Positions 19,133 to 28,481 of a DNA stretch of 64,000 nucleotides are shown here, piece after piece. Position 1 is the first letter of the stretch. Each line of letters opens with the position of its first letter. Under the pieces are notes generated by a model, which saw only the letters and a list, made by a program, of their open reading frames with translations, was not told the origin of the DNA and ran no database searches. Source of the DNA: Paenibacillus hamazuiensis (GTDB lineage Bacteria; Bacillota; Bacilli; Paenibacillales; NBRC-103111); contig NZ_JALRMO010000001.1 of the NCBI RefSeq assembly GCF_023276405.1, positions 6,907,501-6,971,500 on the forward strand, read 5' to 3'. Made by a program: the position numbers and the translations under genes.

Positions 19133-20765
19133 TTTTCCCATACTTTCGCTGATCGCCTTTTCACCGCTGCTCGGAATTATCGTGCTCGCCTTCATTCCGA
19201 AGGACCAGGGCCGCTGGATCAAAACGGTTGCGATTATTGCGACGTTGATCCCGCTGCTGCTCTCCGGCTGGCTGTATGCCGACTTTAACCGTCAATACGA
19301 GGGCACTCAGTACAAGGAGACGGTGAATTGGCTGCAAATTCCGCTGAACCGGGAAACGTTCCAAAACCCGGACGGATCGAACCAACTTTCTTCCTTTTAT
19401 TTCGAGGTCAGATACAATATGGGCATCGACGGCGTATCGCTTCCGCTTGTATTTCTGACCGCGTTTGTCTCGTCGATGGCGGCGCTGGCTTCGGTTTATA
19501 TCAAAAAACGGTGGAAAACGTACTACATCCTGTTTTTGCTGCTGGAGCTGGGAATGTTCGGGGTCTTTATGGCCCAGGATTTGCTGCTGTTCTTCATTTT
19601 CTTTGAGGTAACGCTCATTCCGATGTTCTTCCTCGTCGGCATATGGGGGTACATGAACCGGGAGAAGGCGGCCAACACGTTCCTGGTTTACAACGGCCTC
19701 GGCTCGGCGATCATGCTGATCGCGTTTCTGATCTTGATCAGTACGGCTGGATTTAACCAGGTCGTGAACGGAAATAACGTTTCGATTTATTTTTCCGGTG
19801 ATGTGGAAACGATCGTACATAATCTGTTCCAAAATGCGAACGCCTACGTCAACCAGAGCGACATACCGAACAATCCGTTCCTTCTGGACTCGGCGATGAA
19901 ATGGACGCTGTTCATTATGCTTCTGGTCGCTTTCGGCATCAAGCTGCCGATCTTCCCGTTCCATACGTGGATGCTCAAGGTGCATACGGAAGCGCCTCCT
20001 TCGATTGTCATGATTCACTCCGGCATTTTGCTTAAAATGGGCGCTTACGGCCTGATCCGCTTCGGCGTCATGCTGTTTCCGCAGCAGGCGGCCCAGTGGG
20101 CGACCGTGCTCGCCGTGCTGGGAGTGATCAACATTTTGTACGGTGCCATTCTCGCTTTTGTGCAAAAGGACTTCAAACTCGTGTTGGCTTACTCGAGTAT
20201 CAGCCATATGGGCATCGTGCTTCTCGGTTTGGCTGCGTTTAACGCCATCGGCATTGAGGGAGCGATTTTCCAGCTGGTCTCGCACGGTTTGATCTCGGCG
20301 CTGATGTTTCTGCTCGTCGGCAGTATCTATGAACGGACGCAGACAACGATGCTGGATGAGCTGGGAGGCCTTGCATCGTCGATTCCGTTCATCAGCGGCA
20401 TCCTGCTTACGGCGGGTATGGCTTCTCTAGGACTTCCGGGATTGTCCGGCTTCATCAGCGAATTTCTGGCCTTTCTCGGATTGTTCAAAACAGCCAAAAT
20501 CATTACGGTCGTCGGTGCGCTCGGCATTATTTTCACCGCCGTTTACGTGCTGCGCGGGGTGCTCGGCATATCTTACGGTCCGGCCAAAGAGAAGTACAGC
20601 GGCATTCGCGATGCCCGGCTGATTGAAGCGGTACCGATGATCGCCCTGGTGGCGTTTATCGTCGTCCTCGGGATCTACCCGTACGTACTCAGCAATCCGC
20701 TGCACCCGACGGTATCCGGAATGGATCAATTTTTGCAAAGCATCACGACGAAGATGGGGGGTTAG
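19122..20765 (+). CDS. nuoM: NADH-quinone oxidoreductase subunit M
   Basis: Antiporter-like proton-pumping subunit, 547 residues with about 14 helices. FFIFFEVTLIPMFFLVGIWG carries the conserved glutamate, and LPIFPFHTWMLKVHTEAPPS the conserved lysine and histidine region. The start ATG follows GGGAAGGAGGTTCATCA inside the end of nuoL. nuoN starts 3 bases after its stop. Confidence 0.97.
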   Translation: MPDSFPILSLIAFSPLLGIIVLAFIPKDQGRWIKTVAIIATLIPLLLSGWLYADFNRQYEGTQYKETVNWLQIPLNRETFQNPDGSNQLSSFYFEVRYNMGIDGVSLPLVFLTAFVSSMAALASVYIKKRWKTYYILFLLLELGMFGVFMAQDLLLFFIFFEVTLIPMFFLVGIWGYMNREKAANTFLVYNGLGSAIMLIAFLILISTAGFNQVVNGNNVSIYFSGDVETIVHNLFQNANAYVNQSDIPNNPFLLDSAMKWTLFIMLLVAFGIKLPIFPFHTWMLKVHTEAPPSIVMIHSGILLKMGAYGLIRFGVMLFPQQAAQWATVLAVLGVINILYGAILAFVQKDFKLVLAYSSISHMGIVLLGLAAFNAIGIEGAIFQLVSHGLISALMFLLVGSIYERTQTTMLDELGGLASSIPFISGILLTAGMASLGLPGLSGFISEFLAFLGLFKTAKIITVVGALGIIFTAVYVLRGVLGISYGPAKEKYSGIRDARLIEAVPMIALVAFIVVLGIYPYVLSNPLHPTVSGMDQFLQSITTKMGG

Positions 20766-20768
20766 ACG

Positions 20769-22289
20769 ATGGAACAACTACGACTGCAGGTTACGGATCT
20801 GGCCTTTCTCGGGCCCGAGCTTACACTGGTCATAGCGGCCGTTGTCATGGCTCTCCTCGATCTGATGCTGCCTGAGTCGAAAAACCGCACGGTTTTCGGC
20901 TGGTTCTCGCTTATCTCATTGATCGTCTCGGCCGCCTTTGTCGTTGCGGGGCTTGGACCGTCGGAACCCAAGCAGCTGCTCGGCTTAAGCTACCGGATCG
21001 ACGACTTCGCGAATATTTTTAAACTTGTGCTGCTGACAGGGGCGGCTTTGATTACATTTATGAGCATCGGATCGATGAAGGAAGAGGACATCCCTCGCGT
21101 ACACGTTGGCGAGTTTTATTACCTGCTCCTTCCGGCGACGCTCGGCGGCATGATCATGGCCTCTTCGGGCGATTTGATTACGCTGTACGTAGGCCTCGAG
21201 CTGCTCAGCATCACCTCGTACATTTTGGTAGCGATGAGAAAAAAGAACACGCTCTCGAACGAAGGTGCGTTCAAATATATTGTGCTCGGCGGAATTTCGT
21301 CAGCCATCATTTTATACGGCATGTCGTTTTTGTACGGATTGTCGGGATCGACGGCGATTTCGGAGATCAACTCGGCTTTGGGTGAGGCGCTGACTTCCAT
21401 GGGCGCGATCGTGTACTTGGCGTTTTTCCTGCTGCTGGCCGGGTTTGGCTTCAAAATTGCAGCGGCGCCGTTTCATACGTGGGCCCCTGACGTGTACCAA
21501 GGAGCGTCGACGCCGATCACTGCATTCCTCGCGGTCGTCTCGAAGGCGGCGAGCTTTGCGATTGTGTTCCGCATCATGTACGGCGTATTCGCGATCGGCC
21601 CGGTGATGGATACTCCGTTCCATCAGGACGTGTTGACGGCGCTGATGACGCTCGCTGCGATCGCGATGATCTTAGGGAATTTCATCGCGCTGCGCCAGAA
21701 GCAGCTCAAGCGGCTGCTCGCCTATTCCGGCGTCGCCAATACCGGATATTTGCTCGTGCCGATTGCAGTGCAATTCTCGCTGACGCATTATACGAACTTC
21801 GATGAGCTGATCTTTTACCTGCTGGCGTATCTGTTTATGAATATCGGCGCCTTTGCGGTGCTGATGATTCTCGAGCGCTCAACGGGCGAAGAAGAGCTGA
21901 GCGGACTTGCGGGGCTGTACTTCCGCGCCCCGGGCACAGCGATCGCGACCGTGGTCATCATCTTGTCTCTGGCAGGATTGCCGATGACGGGCGGCTTTTT
22001 CGGCAAGCTGTACATCATGCTCGGTTCAATGCAGACGCATCATTACTGGCTTTCGGCCGTCATGATTGGAACCAGCGTCGTTTCGTTCTACTATTACTTC
22101 GGCTTCATCCGGCAAATGTTCATGCGCAGCGATTACGAAGCCCGGGAAGTGCGAACCAGCATGCCGCTTTCCATCACCTTATGGATCTGCGTAGCAGCCA
22201 CGCTTGTGATGGGCTTTTACCCGCAAGGGGTGCTCGCCGGCATCGAAAAGGTGTTTACGCTGCAGCAAGATTTGTTTATGCTGAAGTAG
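20769..22289 (+). CDS. nuoN: NADH-quinone oxidoreductase subunit N
   Basis: Third antiporter-like subunit, 506 residues with about 14 helices. TLYVGLELLSITSYILVA holds the conserved glutamate, and FKIAAAPFHTWAPDVYQGA the lysine/histidine motif. It ends the operon: no nuoE, nuoF or nuoG is found, so this is the 11-subunit form lacking the NADH dehydrogenase module. A terminator follows about 45 bases later. Confidence 0.97.
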   Translation: MEQLRLQVTDLAFLGPELTLVIAAVVMALLDLMLPESKNRTVFGWFSLISLIVSAAFVVAGLGPSEPKQLLGLSYRIDDFANIFKLVLLTGAALITFMSIGSMKEEDIPRVHVGEFYYLLLPATLGGMIMASSGDLITLYVGLELLSITSYILVAMRKKNTLSNEGAFKYIVLGGISSAIILYGMSFLYGLSGSTAISEINSALGEALTSMGAIVYLAFFLLLAGFGFKIAAAPFHTWAPDVYQGASTPITAFLAVVSKAASFAIVFRIMYGVFAIGPVMDTPFHQDVLTALMTLAAIAMILGNFIALRQKQLKRLLAYSGVANTGYLLVPIAVQFSLTHYTNFDELIFYLLAYLFMNIGAFAVLMILERSTGEEELSGLAGLYFRAPGTAIATVVIILSLAGLPMTGGFFGKLYIMLGSMQTHHYWLSAVMIGTSVVSFYYYFGFIRQMFMRSDYEAREVRTSMPLSITLWICVAATLVMGFYPQGVLAGIEKVFTLQQDLFMLK

Positions 22290-22333
22290 TCATTGCAGGT
22301 CAATGAAGTGGTTTAGGTTGGCTGTTTAAGACG

Positions 22334-22378
22334 AACCTCATCTCTCGGGGGATTTCCTTGAAAGATGAGGTTTTTTTT
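22334..22378 (+). terminator. Intrinsic terminator of the nuo operon
   Basis: AACCTCATCT and AGATGAGGTT pair around an 18-base loop and run into eight Ts. Confidence 0.85.
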
Positions 22379-22415
22379 AGTTTGTAGAAGTATCTAAAAA
22401 GTGGCTCCCTGCAGC

Positions 22416-22675
22416 TAAAGGTAGAGCGTGTCCGCCATAGGTTTTGTGCCAGCAAAACCATGGCGGGACAAACGCGAACCCGGGGCACGTAGCCTCTCCC
22501 GGCGTCTTTGCTCCCAAAGTGTAGCGTGTCAGGCATAGGATTTTTTACCCAAAGGTAAAAAATCCATGCCTGACAGACGCGAACTAGAAGCGAGCACTCC
22601 CTCAAACCAGGCGGGTCCAGGGCGCCCGAGCGCCTGGGGTCCCCCTTTAGGGGGAATTAGGGGGTGATCGATTAT
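22416..22675 (+). repeat. Structured intergenic repeat, copy C
   Basis: Third copy, same orientation, beginning 38 bases after the nuo terminator (copy B begins 37 bases after the atp terminator). Hairpin 1 (22426-22477) has arms GTCCGCCAT and ATGGCGGGAC. Hairpin 2 (22524-22582) has arms GTCAGGCAT and ATGCCTGAC, where copies A and B have GTCCGGCAT and ATGCCGGAC: a compensated base-pair change. The unpaired A after CAT is kept in both. The third GC-rich hairpin and the tail TTAGGGGGT follow. Confidence 0.87.
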
Positions 22676-22746
22676 TTAGGGGGTGGCCCTGGTTTTGTGG
22701 GGGCGTCCCTATTTAGGGAACAAGGGTGTCCCATATTTAGGCAACC
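22666..22746 (+). repeat. Short TTTAGGG-type repeats downstream of copy C
   Basis: After copy C the motif (A)TTTAGGG recurs at about 22668, 22674, 22712 and 22735, the last two inside two similar units, GGCGTCCCTATTTAGGGAAC and GGTGTCCCATATTTAGGCAAC. Copies A and B have one and two such motifs after the third hairpin. The count is variable and the meaning unknown. Confidence 0.5.
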
Positions 22747-22832
22747 ATTTTTTCAAAAAACAAGCAGGGATACAAGAGCCCTTTATCGAATTATGTAAAG
22801 ATTGCATAAGACGGAAAAAAGGAACTCATCCT

Positions 22833-25379
22833 ATGCTAAAACAAACGACGATTTATATAACGGCAGCCAGCCTTATAGGAATAAGCGCTCTCGCGGCGAA
22901 TCCGCCGGCGGCAAATGCGGAAGGACCGCAGCCGGTGCGCATCGCCGCGGCGGCGACGGACCCTTTGATCGAGAAGCAAACGTATTTGCAATCGATTCAT
23001 ATCGAGGAAGCATGGAACCAGGCGACCGGCAACAACGCGATGGTCATAGCGATGGTCGATACCGGTGTCGATCTTTCCCATAAAGATCTCATTCCGAATT
23101 TGGTCGATGGGGTCAATCTGATTAACCCGGAATTGCCGCCCCAGGACGACAACGGGCATGGCACCAACGTGGCCGGCGTCATCGCCGCAGTAGCCAACAA
23201 TGATCGCGGGGTCGCGGGCATACTGTGGAAGGCGAAGCTGATGCCGATCAAAGCGCTCGAAGGAGACGGCACCGGCGGGGAGGCGAAGCTCGGCGAGGGC
23301 ATCAAATATGCGGTGGATCACGGAGCGAAAATCGTGGTACTATCGCTTGGTTTAAATAAATATTCCAGCTATATGAGCGAAATCGTGCAGTATGCGGAAG
23401 ATCACGACGTGCTGCTCGTCGCAGCCACAGGAAACGAAGGCAACCGGGTCAAATATCCGGCTGCTTACCCGACCGTCCTTGCCGTAGGCGGCATGAGCGC
23501 CGATAAACAAGCGGCCGAGCGTTCGAATACGGGCCCGGAAATCGATGTGGTCGCTCCGTGGGATGTATTTACAACGGCGATCGGCGGGGACTACGGCTAC
23601 CAGGAGGGGACGTCGATGGCCGCGCCTCAAGTGGCTGCTGTCGCAGCGCTTGCATGGGCGAAATATCCCTGGATGAAACCGTACGAAATTCGCAGCTTGA
23701 TCCGGCAAACGGCCGAGGATTTAAGCGGCAAAGGCTGGAGCGAGTCGGTCGGATACGGTCTGCTGAGAGCCGACCGGGTGATGAACGAACCGTATCTTGA
23801 GGATATGTACGAGCCGAACAACCGGAAAGATCAGGCGAAGGCGATCTCGATAAGCAAGATGGTCAGCGCCGTGTTTACAGGGGGAGACGATGCAGACTGG
23901 TACGCTCTGAACGCCCCATATAACGGCAGCATGCAGCTGTCGCTGCAAATGGGCCCGGGTTTCCCCGTGACGGTAAATCATTTTAATGCCGACGGCACGT
24001 TTCAAAGCTATACGCTGGGTGCGGGGAATACGCTAACCGTACCCGTACTGAAGGGAACGAACTACATCCAGCTTCAGCTCAAGGACAGATCGGCCAAGGT
24101 CAAGACCCCTTACCGGCTGACGACTTCTTTTCAAATCTACAGAGATGAGTTTGAAGATAACGACCGTCAATATAAAGCGTTTGTGCTTCCCGTGCGGAGT
24201 CAGACCATAACGGGGACGTTCCATCAACAAAACGACCAGGATTGGTATATGCTTCCTGTCCGGCAGTCGGGCACGCTGCGTGTCAAATTGTCCGTAGATA
24301 CGGCGAGAATGGACCCTGTGCTGTTTATCCAAAAAACCGGCGAAAAAGGAACGACGATCGACCAGGGCGGCGACGGAGCCGGCGAAAGCACAACCGCGAT
24401 TTCTGTGTTTCCCGGCGATTATTATATACGGGTAAACAATATAAAGGATTATTCGTATCCGGTGGTTGGCGAATATACGCTAGGGTTCGAATATGAAGCG
24501 AAGATGATCGATCCGAATGAGCCGAACGACAAGCCTTATCAGGCAACGGCGATTCGTTCGGACAGCCTATACGAAGGCGTTATCGGCAGAGAAGGGGATG
24601 CGGACTGGTTCCTGCTGAAAGTGGATGCCGAAAGCATCGCAGAGCTGCGGCTTACCGGTATCCCGGAAGGTGTGAGCATGACGATGGCCGAGTATGATTC
24701 CGGCCTTAAGCAGCTGCGGTCAACCGAGAGCGGGTACTCTCAAAGGGAAGTCGTGTTGCAGCGGCGATTGCCGCCGGGCACCTACTACGTTAAATTGACG
24801 TCCAGCGAGCCGTTCGATACTTCGATGTACGGATTTGAGGCGAAGGTAAAGCCGCTCGTCGGCGGGTTTACCGATATTTACGGCCATTGGGCGGCAAACG
24901 ATATCGTACAGGCAGCTCAGCGCGGGATCATCGACGGGTACGGGGGATATCTATTCCTGCCGGACAAAACGATCACGCGCGCAGAGGCCGCTGCGATCAT
25001 TGTGCGCGCGTTTAAGCTGGCCAAGGAGCGTGCTGTCCGCTATACCGATCTGAAGTTTAGCCACTGGGCTTATTCCTTTGTTGCGAAAGCTGCGCAGGCA
25101 GGAATCGTCGACGGTTACCCGGACGGTTCGTTTGCTCCGGATCAACCGGTAACCCGGATGGAGATGACGGCGATGGTGGCCAGAGCAATGAAGATTACCG
25201 GCAAACAGCGGGGAGTATCGCCTTTTTCCGATGTTGACGATGAGTATTGGGGAATCGGTTTGCTGAAGCAAATGAAGGCCGAAGGCTGGATATCCGGTTT
25301 TCCGGACGGCACCTTCAGGCCGGAGCAACCGGCTACCCGGGCGCAGTTTGTCACGATGCTGGAAAGCGTGCTAAACTAA
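22833..25379 (+). CDS. Secreted subtilisin-like (S8) protease with PPC-type repeats and three SLH domains
   Basis: Predicted cell-surface serine protease of 848 residues. A signal peptide spans about residues 1-31 (hydrophobic core, AxA-type site near ANAEG). The peptidase S8 domain (about 45-315) has the triad in MVDTGVD (Asp near 75), DNGHGTNVAG (His near 108) and EGTSMAAPQ (Ser near 260). Three bacterial pre-peptidase C-terminal-like domains follow, marked by YEPNNRKDQA, FEDNDRQYKA and NEPNDKPYQA, each with a later DxDWY/F motif. Three SLH domains (about 678-848) close it (FTDIYGHWA, YTDLKFSHWA, FSDVDDEYWG). The frame is open upstream to 22683 inside the repeat tail, but only the ATG at 22833 starts a signal peptide; the ribosome site AAAAGGAAC is moderate. 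SLH domains bind pyruvylated wall polymer, made by CsaB encoded at 38053. Substrate unknown. Confidence 0.93.
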   Translation: MLKQTTIYITAASLIGISALAANPPAANAEGPQPVRIAAAATDPLIEKQTYLQSIHIEEAWNQATGNNAMVIAMVDTGVDLSHKDLIPNLVDGVNLINPELPPQDDNGHGTNVAGVIAAVANNDRGVAGILWKAKLMPIKALEGDGTGGEAKLGEGIKYAVDHGAKIVVLSLGLNKYSSYMSEIVQYAEDHDVLLVAATGNEGNRVKYPAAYPTVLAVGGMSADKQAAERSNTGPEIDVVAPWDVFTTAIGGDYGYQEGTSMAAPQVAAVAALAWAKYPWMKPYEIRSLIRQTAEDLSGKGWSESVGYGLLRADRVMNEPYLEDMYEPNNRKDQAKAISISKMVSAVFTGGDDADWYALNAPYNGSMQLSLQMGPGFPVTVNHFNADGTFQSYTLGAGNTLTVPVLKGTNYIQLQLKDRSAKVKTPYRLTTSFQIYRDEFEDNDRQYKAFVLPVRSQTITGTFHQQNDQDWYMLPVRQSGTLRVKLSVDTARMDPVLFIQKTGEKGTTIDQGGDGAGESTTAISVFPGDYYIRVNNIKDYSYPVVGEYTLGFEYEAKMIDPNEPNDKPYQATAIRSDSLYEGVIGREGDADWFLLKVDAESIAELRLTGIPEGVSMTMAEYDSGLKQLRSTESGYSQREVVLQRRLPPGTYYVKLTSSEPFDTSMYGFEAKVKPLVGGFTDIYGHWAANDIVQAAQRGIIDGYGGYLFLPDKTITRAEAAAIIVRAFKLAKERAVRYTDLKFSHWAYSFVAKAAQAGIVDGYPDGSFAPDQPVTRMEMTAMVARAMKITGKQRGVSPFSDVDDEYWGIGLLKQMKAEGWISGFPDGTFRPEQPATRAQFVTMLESVLN

Positions 25380-25411
25380 GTTGGGTTTGCTAATGAGGAG
25401 GGGGCACGGAG

Positions 25412-25660
25412 ATGGAGACGGATCCGTATAACGCGTCGCTGGGGCTCAGCGGGCTGATCAATATTTTTGTCGTGATCGTATGCATCGGCTTGTCGTGGTG
25501 GGGGCTGCAGGAGTTTCGCTTCGATATGCTGCTGCGCCGTCCGAAAAGCGCCGCCGCGAAGCTGCTCCAAATCTTTCTCTCGGTCGCTCTCGGTTCGCTG
25601 GTGGCCCGATTTATCATCGAATATTTTCACTGGTCCACCTGGCTTCACGAGATGTTCTAA
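25412..25660 (+). CDS. DUF1146 (YwzB-type) small membrane protein
   Basis: An 82-residue protein with two membrane helices (about 12-33 and 50-68) separated by FRFDMLLRRPKS. This matches the DUF1146/YwzB family, which lies upstream of murAA in Bacillus subtilis as here. Function unknown. The start ATG follows TGAGGAGGGGGCACGGAG, a strong site. The gap to murA lacks the ywmB gene found there in B. subtilis. Confidence 0.85.
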   Translation: METDPYNASLGLSGLINIFVVIVCIGLSWWGLQEFRFDMLLRRPKSAAAKLLQIFLSVALGSLVARFIIEYFHWSTWLHEMF

Positions 25661-25765
25661 CGTTTTCCTTCGAATAACATTAGCGCATTTTGTCAACAAT
25701 GGATAGTACAACCGTGTGAAACCGAAGCGGCCTTACGAACAGTATCGTAGCTCTCAAAAAGGGCA

Positions 25766-25794
25766 TTGTGCGAAAGGCGCTTCGATGCTACACT
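25766..25794 (+). promoter_or_regulatory. SigA-type promoter candidate for murA
   Basis: TTGTGC (25766-25771), a 17-bp spacer and TACACT (25789-25794), about 70 bases before the murA start. Confidence 0.5.
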
Positions 25795-25862
25795 ATGATG
25801 TGGCCTCGAACCATAAAAGCGAGAGCAATCAGCTTCTATACGAAGAACGCGGAGGGACCAAG

Positions 25863-27179
25863 ATGAGCAAAATTATCGTCCGCGGCGGCAAAAGATTATC
25901 CGGCAAGGTCAAGATTCACGGCGCCAAAAACGCCGTTCTGCCGATTATCGCAGCCTCTATCCTGGGGTCCGAAGGCATCAGTGTCATTCACGATGCGCCT
26001 CCCCTAGACGATGTGATTGTCATTAACAAAGTGTTGGAAAGTCTCGGCATCGATGTCGAATATACAAACGAAACGGTGCGCATCGGCGCGGAGCGCATCG
26101 CAACTTGCGAAGCATCCTACGAGCTGGTGCGCAAAATGCGGGCTTCCTTTCTCGTCATGGGGCCGCTTCTCGCCCGCATGGGTCAAGCCCGCATCTCGCT
26201 TCCCGGCGGCTGTGCAATCGGCACCAGGCCTATCGACCAGCATTTAAAGGGCTTTGAAGCGATGGGAGCCGAGATTGAGCTCGGGCAAGGCTTCATCGAA
26301 GCCCGTGTTCACGGACGGCTGAAAGGGGCCAAAGTGTATTTGGATGTGGCAAGTGTCGGCGCGACCGAAAATATTATGATGGCCGCCACCCTGGCGGAAG
26401 GCACGACGATCATTGAGAACGCGGCGCGCGAGCCGGAAATCGTCGACCTTGCGAATTATTTGAACGCGATGGGGGCCAAAATCCGCGGAGCCGGCACCGG
26501 CATCATCCGCATCGATGGCGTAGACAAGCTTACGGGCGCTGTACATACCGTCATTCCGGACCGCATTGAAGCGGGTACATATATGATTGCCGCCGCCATT
26601 ACCGGCAGCGATTTATTCATTGAAGGCGCGATTGCCGACCATTTGCGGCCGGTTATCTCGAAAATGCAGGAGATGGGCGTGCAGATCGACGAAGACGAGA
26701 ACGGGCTTCGGGTTTATACCGACCGGCCGCTGAAAGCGGTCGATGTAAAGACGCTGCCGTACCCCGGTTTCCCGACCGACATGCAGTCGCAGATGATGGC
26801 GCTGCTGCTGGTAGCCGACGGCACGAGTCTGGTTACCGAAACGGTATTCGAAAACCGTTTCATGCACGTCGAAGAATTTGTTAATATGAGCGCGCAGATC
26901 AAAGTGGATGGGCGCACCGCCGTCGTCAGCGGCGGGGCTAAGCTGCGGGGCGCCAAAGTTTGCGCGACCGACCTGAGGGCGGGAGCGGCGCTCATTTTGG
27001 CGGCGCTTGCCGCCGAAGGGGAAACCGAAATTACCGGCGTTCACCACATTGACCGCGGGTACGTCGATATCGCCCAGAAGCTGCGGCTCGTCGGCGCCGA
27101 TATTGAGCGGCTCCCGCTGGAAGTCCGGCAGGAGCAGCCCGAAGTCGGACTGTTCGCCGTACAGCCTACATGGGCATAA
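25863..27179 (+). CDS. murA: UDP-N-acetylglucosamine 1-carboxyvinyltransferase
   Basis: First committed enzyme of peptidoglycan synthesis, transferring enolpyruvate from PEP to UDP-GlcNAc; 438 residues. The fosfomycin-target cysteine lies in [13 protein letters not shown] (near residue 117). The N-terminus [11 protein letters not shown] and the motif [13 protein letters not shown] are conserved. The frame is open upstream to 25716, but the ATG at 25863 with GCGGAGGGACCAAG gives the family N-terminus. By position (before spoIID) it corresponds to murAA of Bacillus subtilis. Certain. Confidence 0.98.
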   Translation: MSKIIVRGGKRLSGKVKIHGAKNAVLPIIAASILGSEGISVIHDAPPLDDVIVINKVLESLGIDVEYTNETVRIGAERIATCEASYELVRKMRASFLVMGPLLARMGQARISLPGGCAIGTRPIDQHLKGFEAMGAEIELGQGFIEARVHGRLKGAKVYLDVASVGATENIMMAATLAEGTTIIENAAREPEIVDLANYLNAMGAKIRGAGTGIIRIDGVDKLTGAVHTVIPDRIEAGTYMIAAAITGSDLFIEGAIADHLRPVISKMQEMGVQIDEDENGLRVYTDRPLKAVDVKTLPYPGFPTDMQSQMMALLLVADGTSLVTETVFENRFMHVEEFVNMSAQIKVDGRTAVVSGGAKLRGAKVCATDLRAGAALILAALAAEGETEITGVHHIDRGYVDIAQKLRLVGADIERLPLEVRQEQPEVGLFAVQPTWA

Positions 27180-27205
27180 ACCGGCAATACCAGGTTATGA
27201 GTCAT

Positions 27206-27252
27206 AGAGACGGAACCTTCTTTTACCAAAGAAAGGGGCCGTCTCTTTCTTT
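27206..27252 (+). terminator. Intrinsic terminator after murA
   Basis: AGAGACGG and CCGTCTCT pair, with an inner CTTTCTTT-type pairing (CTTCTTT with AAAGAAAG), followed by TTCTTTG. Confidence 0.7.
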
Positions 27253-27255
27253 GTT

Positions 27256-27282
27256 CTATTCTATCTTTTCCGTTCATAAGAT
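27256..27282 (+). promoter_or_regulatory. SigE-like promoter of spoIID
   Basis: CTATT (27256-27260), 14 bases, then CATAAGAT (27275-27282), close to the SigE consensus ATATT-N14-CATACAAT. spoIID is a SigE gene in Bacillus subtilis. The predicted transcript would start near 27289, which places the ATG at 27298 almost on the transcript end and favours 27319 as start. Confidence 0.45.
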
Positions 27283-27318
27283 GGAGGTATCCCAGCCATG
27301 AAAGACGGAGGAGCCGGC

Positions 27319-28350
27319 ATGAAACAACGTAAGCGAAGTATTGCAATCTGGGTGGGCATCTGTCTCGCCAGTCTGCTTGTCACCATCATGCTGGTGCCGG
27401 CGATTCTAGTAAAACGCGGCTTGCCGAATCAAGCGGGGGCCGAATCCGCCGGGTTGTCCCAAGGCGGCGATAAACAAGCGGACAAGCAAGTGATGGTTCC
27501 GGTCTACATGACGAAACAGCAAAGAACGGAGCAGATCGGTCTGGAGCAGTATGTGAAGGGCGTACTGGCCGCAGAGATGCCGATCGAATTCGAACCCGAA
27601 GCGTTGAAAGCTCAGGCGATGGCGGCCCGCACTTACATTATCCGGCGGATGAGCGAGCAGGATGCGAGCAACGTCCCGGTCAAAGATGCGCTTGTGACCG
27701 ATACGATCGCCCATCAGGCATATGTGACCGATGAGGAGCTGAAGGAGCGGTGGGGCCCGCAGTATGAGGTGAATATGGACAAACTGGTCAGGGCCGTTCG
27801 GGAAACGGAGGACATCATATTGACGTATCAGGGCCAGCCGATCAATGCGACGTTTTTTTCCACCAGCAACGGATATACGGAAAATGCCGAGGATTATTGG
27901 GGGCAATATATTCCATATTTGCGGAGCGTGGAGAGCCCGTGGGACCGGAAGCTGTCGCCGCGTTTTAAAGAAACGGTGTCGATCCCGATCAAGGATGTGC
28001 AGCGCAAACTCGGACTTGGCTCGATTGTTCCGGTCAGCACGAAATCGGCCGGCATTCGCGTGCTGGAAAAAACGAAGGGTCAGCGGATCAAGACTCTGTC
28101 GATCGGCGGCAAAGTTTTTTCCGGCCGCGAAGTGCGGGAAAAACTCGGACTAAACTCCTCCGGGTTCGAATGGACCGTAAAAGGCAGCGATCTCGTATTT
28201 ACGACATACGGTTACGGGCACGGGGTCGGGATGAGCCAGTGGGGGGCGAACGGAATGGCGAAGGAGGGCAGCAAAGCGGAGGATATCGTCAAACATTACT
28301 ATACCGGAATTGAACTCTCTCACAGTTCCGTACTATTTCCCAAGAAATAA
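27319..28350 (+). CDS. spoIID: Stage II sporulation protein D
   Basis: Mother-cell membrane-anchored lytic transglycosylase that trims peptidoglycan during engulfment together with SpoIIM and SpoIIP. One N-terminal membrane helix (about 8-28) precedes the SpoIID domain with LEQYVKGVLAAEMPIEF, LKAQAMAARTYI and the C-terminal GYGHGVGMSQWGANGMA. An ATG at 27298 is in frame, but 27319 has its own GACGGAGGAGCCGGC and gives 343 residues, the length of the Bacillus subtilis protein. The catalytic glutamate of the family is in AAEMP. Secure family call; start moderately sure. Confidence 0.95.
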   Translation: MKQRKRSIAIWVGICLASLLVTIMLVPAILVKRGLPNQAGAESAGLSQGGDKQADKQVMVPVYMTKQQRTEQIGLEQYVKGVLAAEMPIEFEPEALKAQAMAARTYIIRRMSEQDASNVPVKDALVTDTIAHQAYVTDEELKERWGPQYEVNMDKLVRAVRETEDIILTYQGQPINATFFSTSNGYTENAEDYWGQYIPYLRSVESPWDRKLSPRFKETVSIPIKDVQRKLGLGSIVPVSTKSAGIRVLEKTKGQRIKTLSIGGKVFSGREVREKLGLNSSGFEWTVKGSDLVFTTYGYGHGVGMSQWGANGMAKEGSKAEDIVKHYYTGIELSHSSVLFPKK

Positions 28351-28431
28351 TAGGCTTCGGCCGGTATTCCCCATAGGCGACATATTTTATCAATGCTATC
28401 AATTTTTTTGCAAAAACTAGCGTCACCTCAC

Positions 28432-28459
28432 GTATAAAAGCCCATAATCCGGCAACAAT
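28432..28459 (+). promoter_or_regulatory. SigF/SigG-like promoter of spoIIQ
   Basis: GTATA (28432-28436), 14 bases, then GGCAACAAT (28451-28459). The second element fits the SigF -10 pattern GGnrAnAnT at every fixed position. spoIIQ is a forespore SigF gene in Bacillus subtilis. The spacing is one or two bases shorter than usual. Confidence 0.45.
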
Positions 28460-28481
28460 GGCTTAATGAGGTGATGATAGA

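Noticed and set aside
22666-22746. TTTAGGG motifs as telomere-like repeats
   Set aside because: They are irregularly spaced, few, and in the middle of a bacterial chromosome segment; the match to plant telomeres is coincidence.
22683-22832. N-terminal extension of the SLH protease
   Set aside because: The open frame is translated repeat tail, and the signal peptide begins at the ATG at 22833.
22290-22832. nuoE, nuoF or nuoG after nuoN
   Set aside because: A terminator follows nuoN, then the repeat and an unrelated protease; nothing resembling the NADH module was found anywhere in the window.
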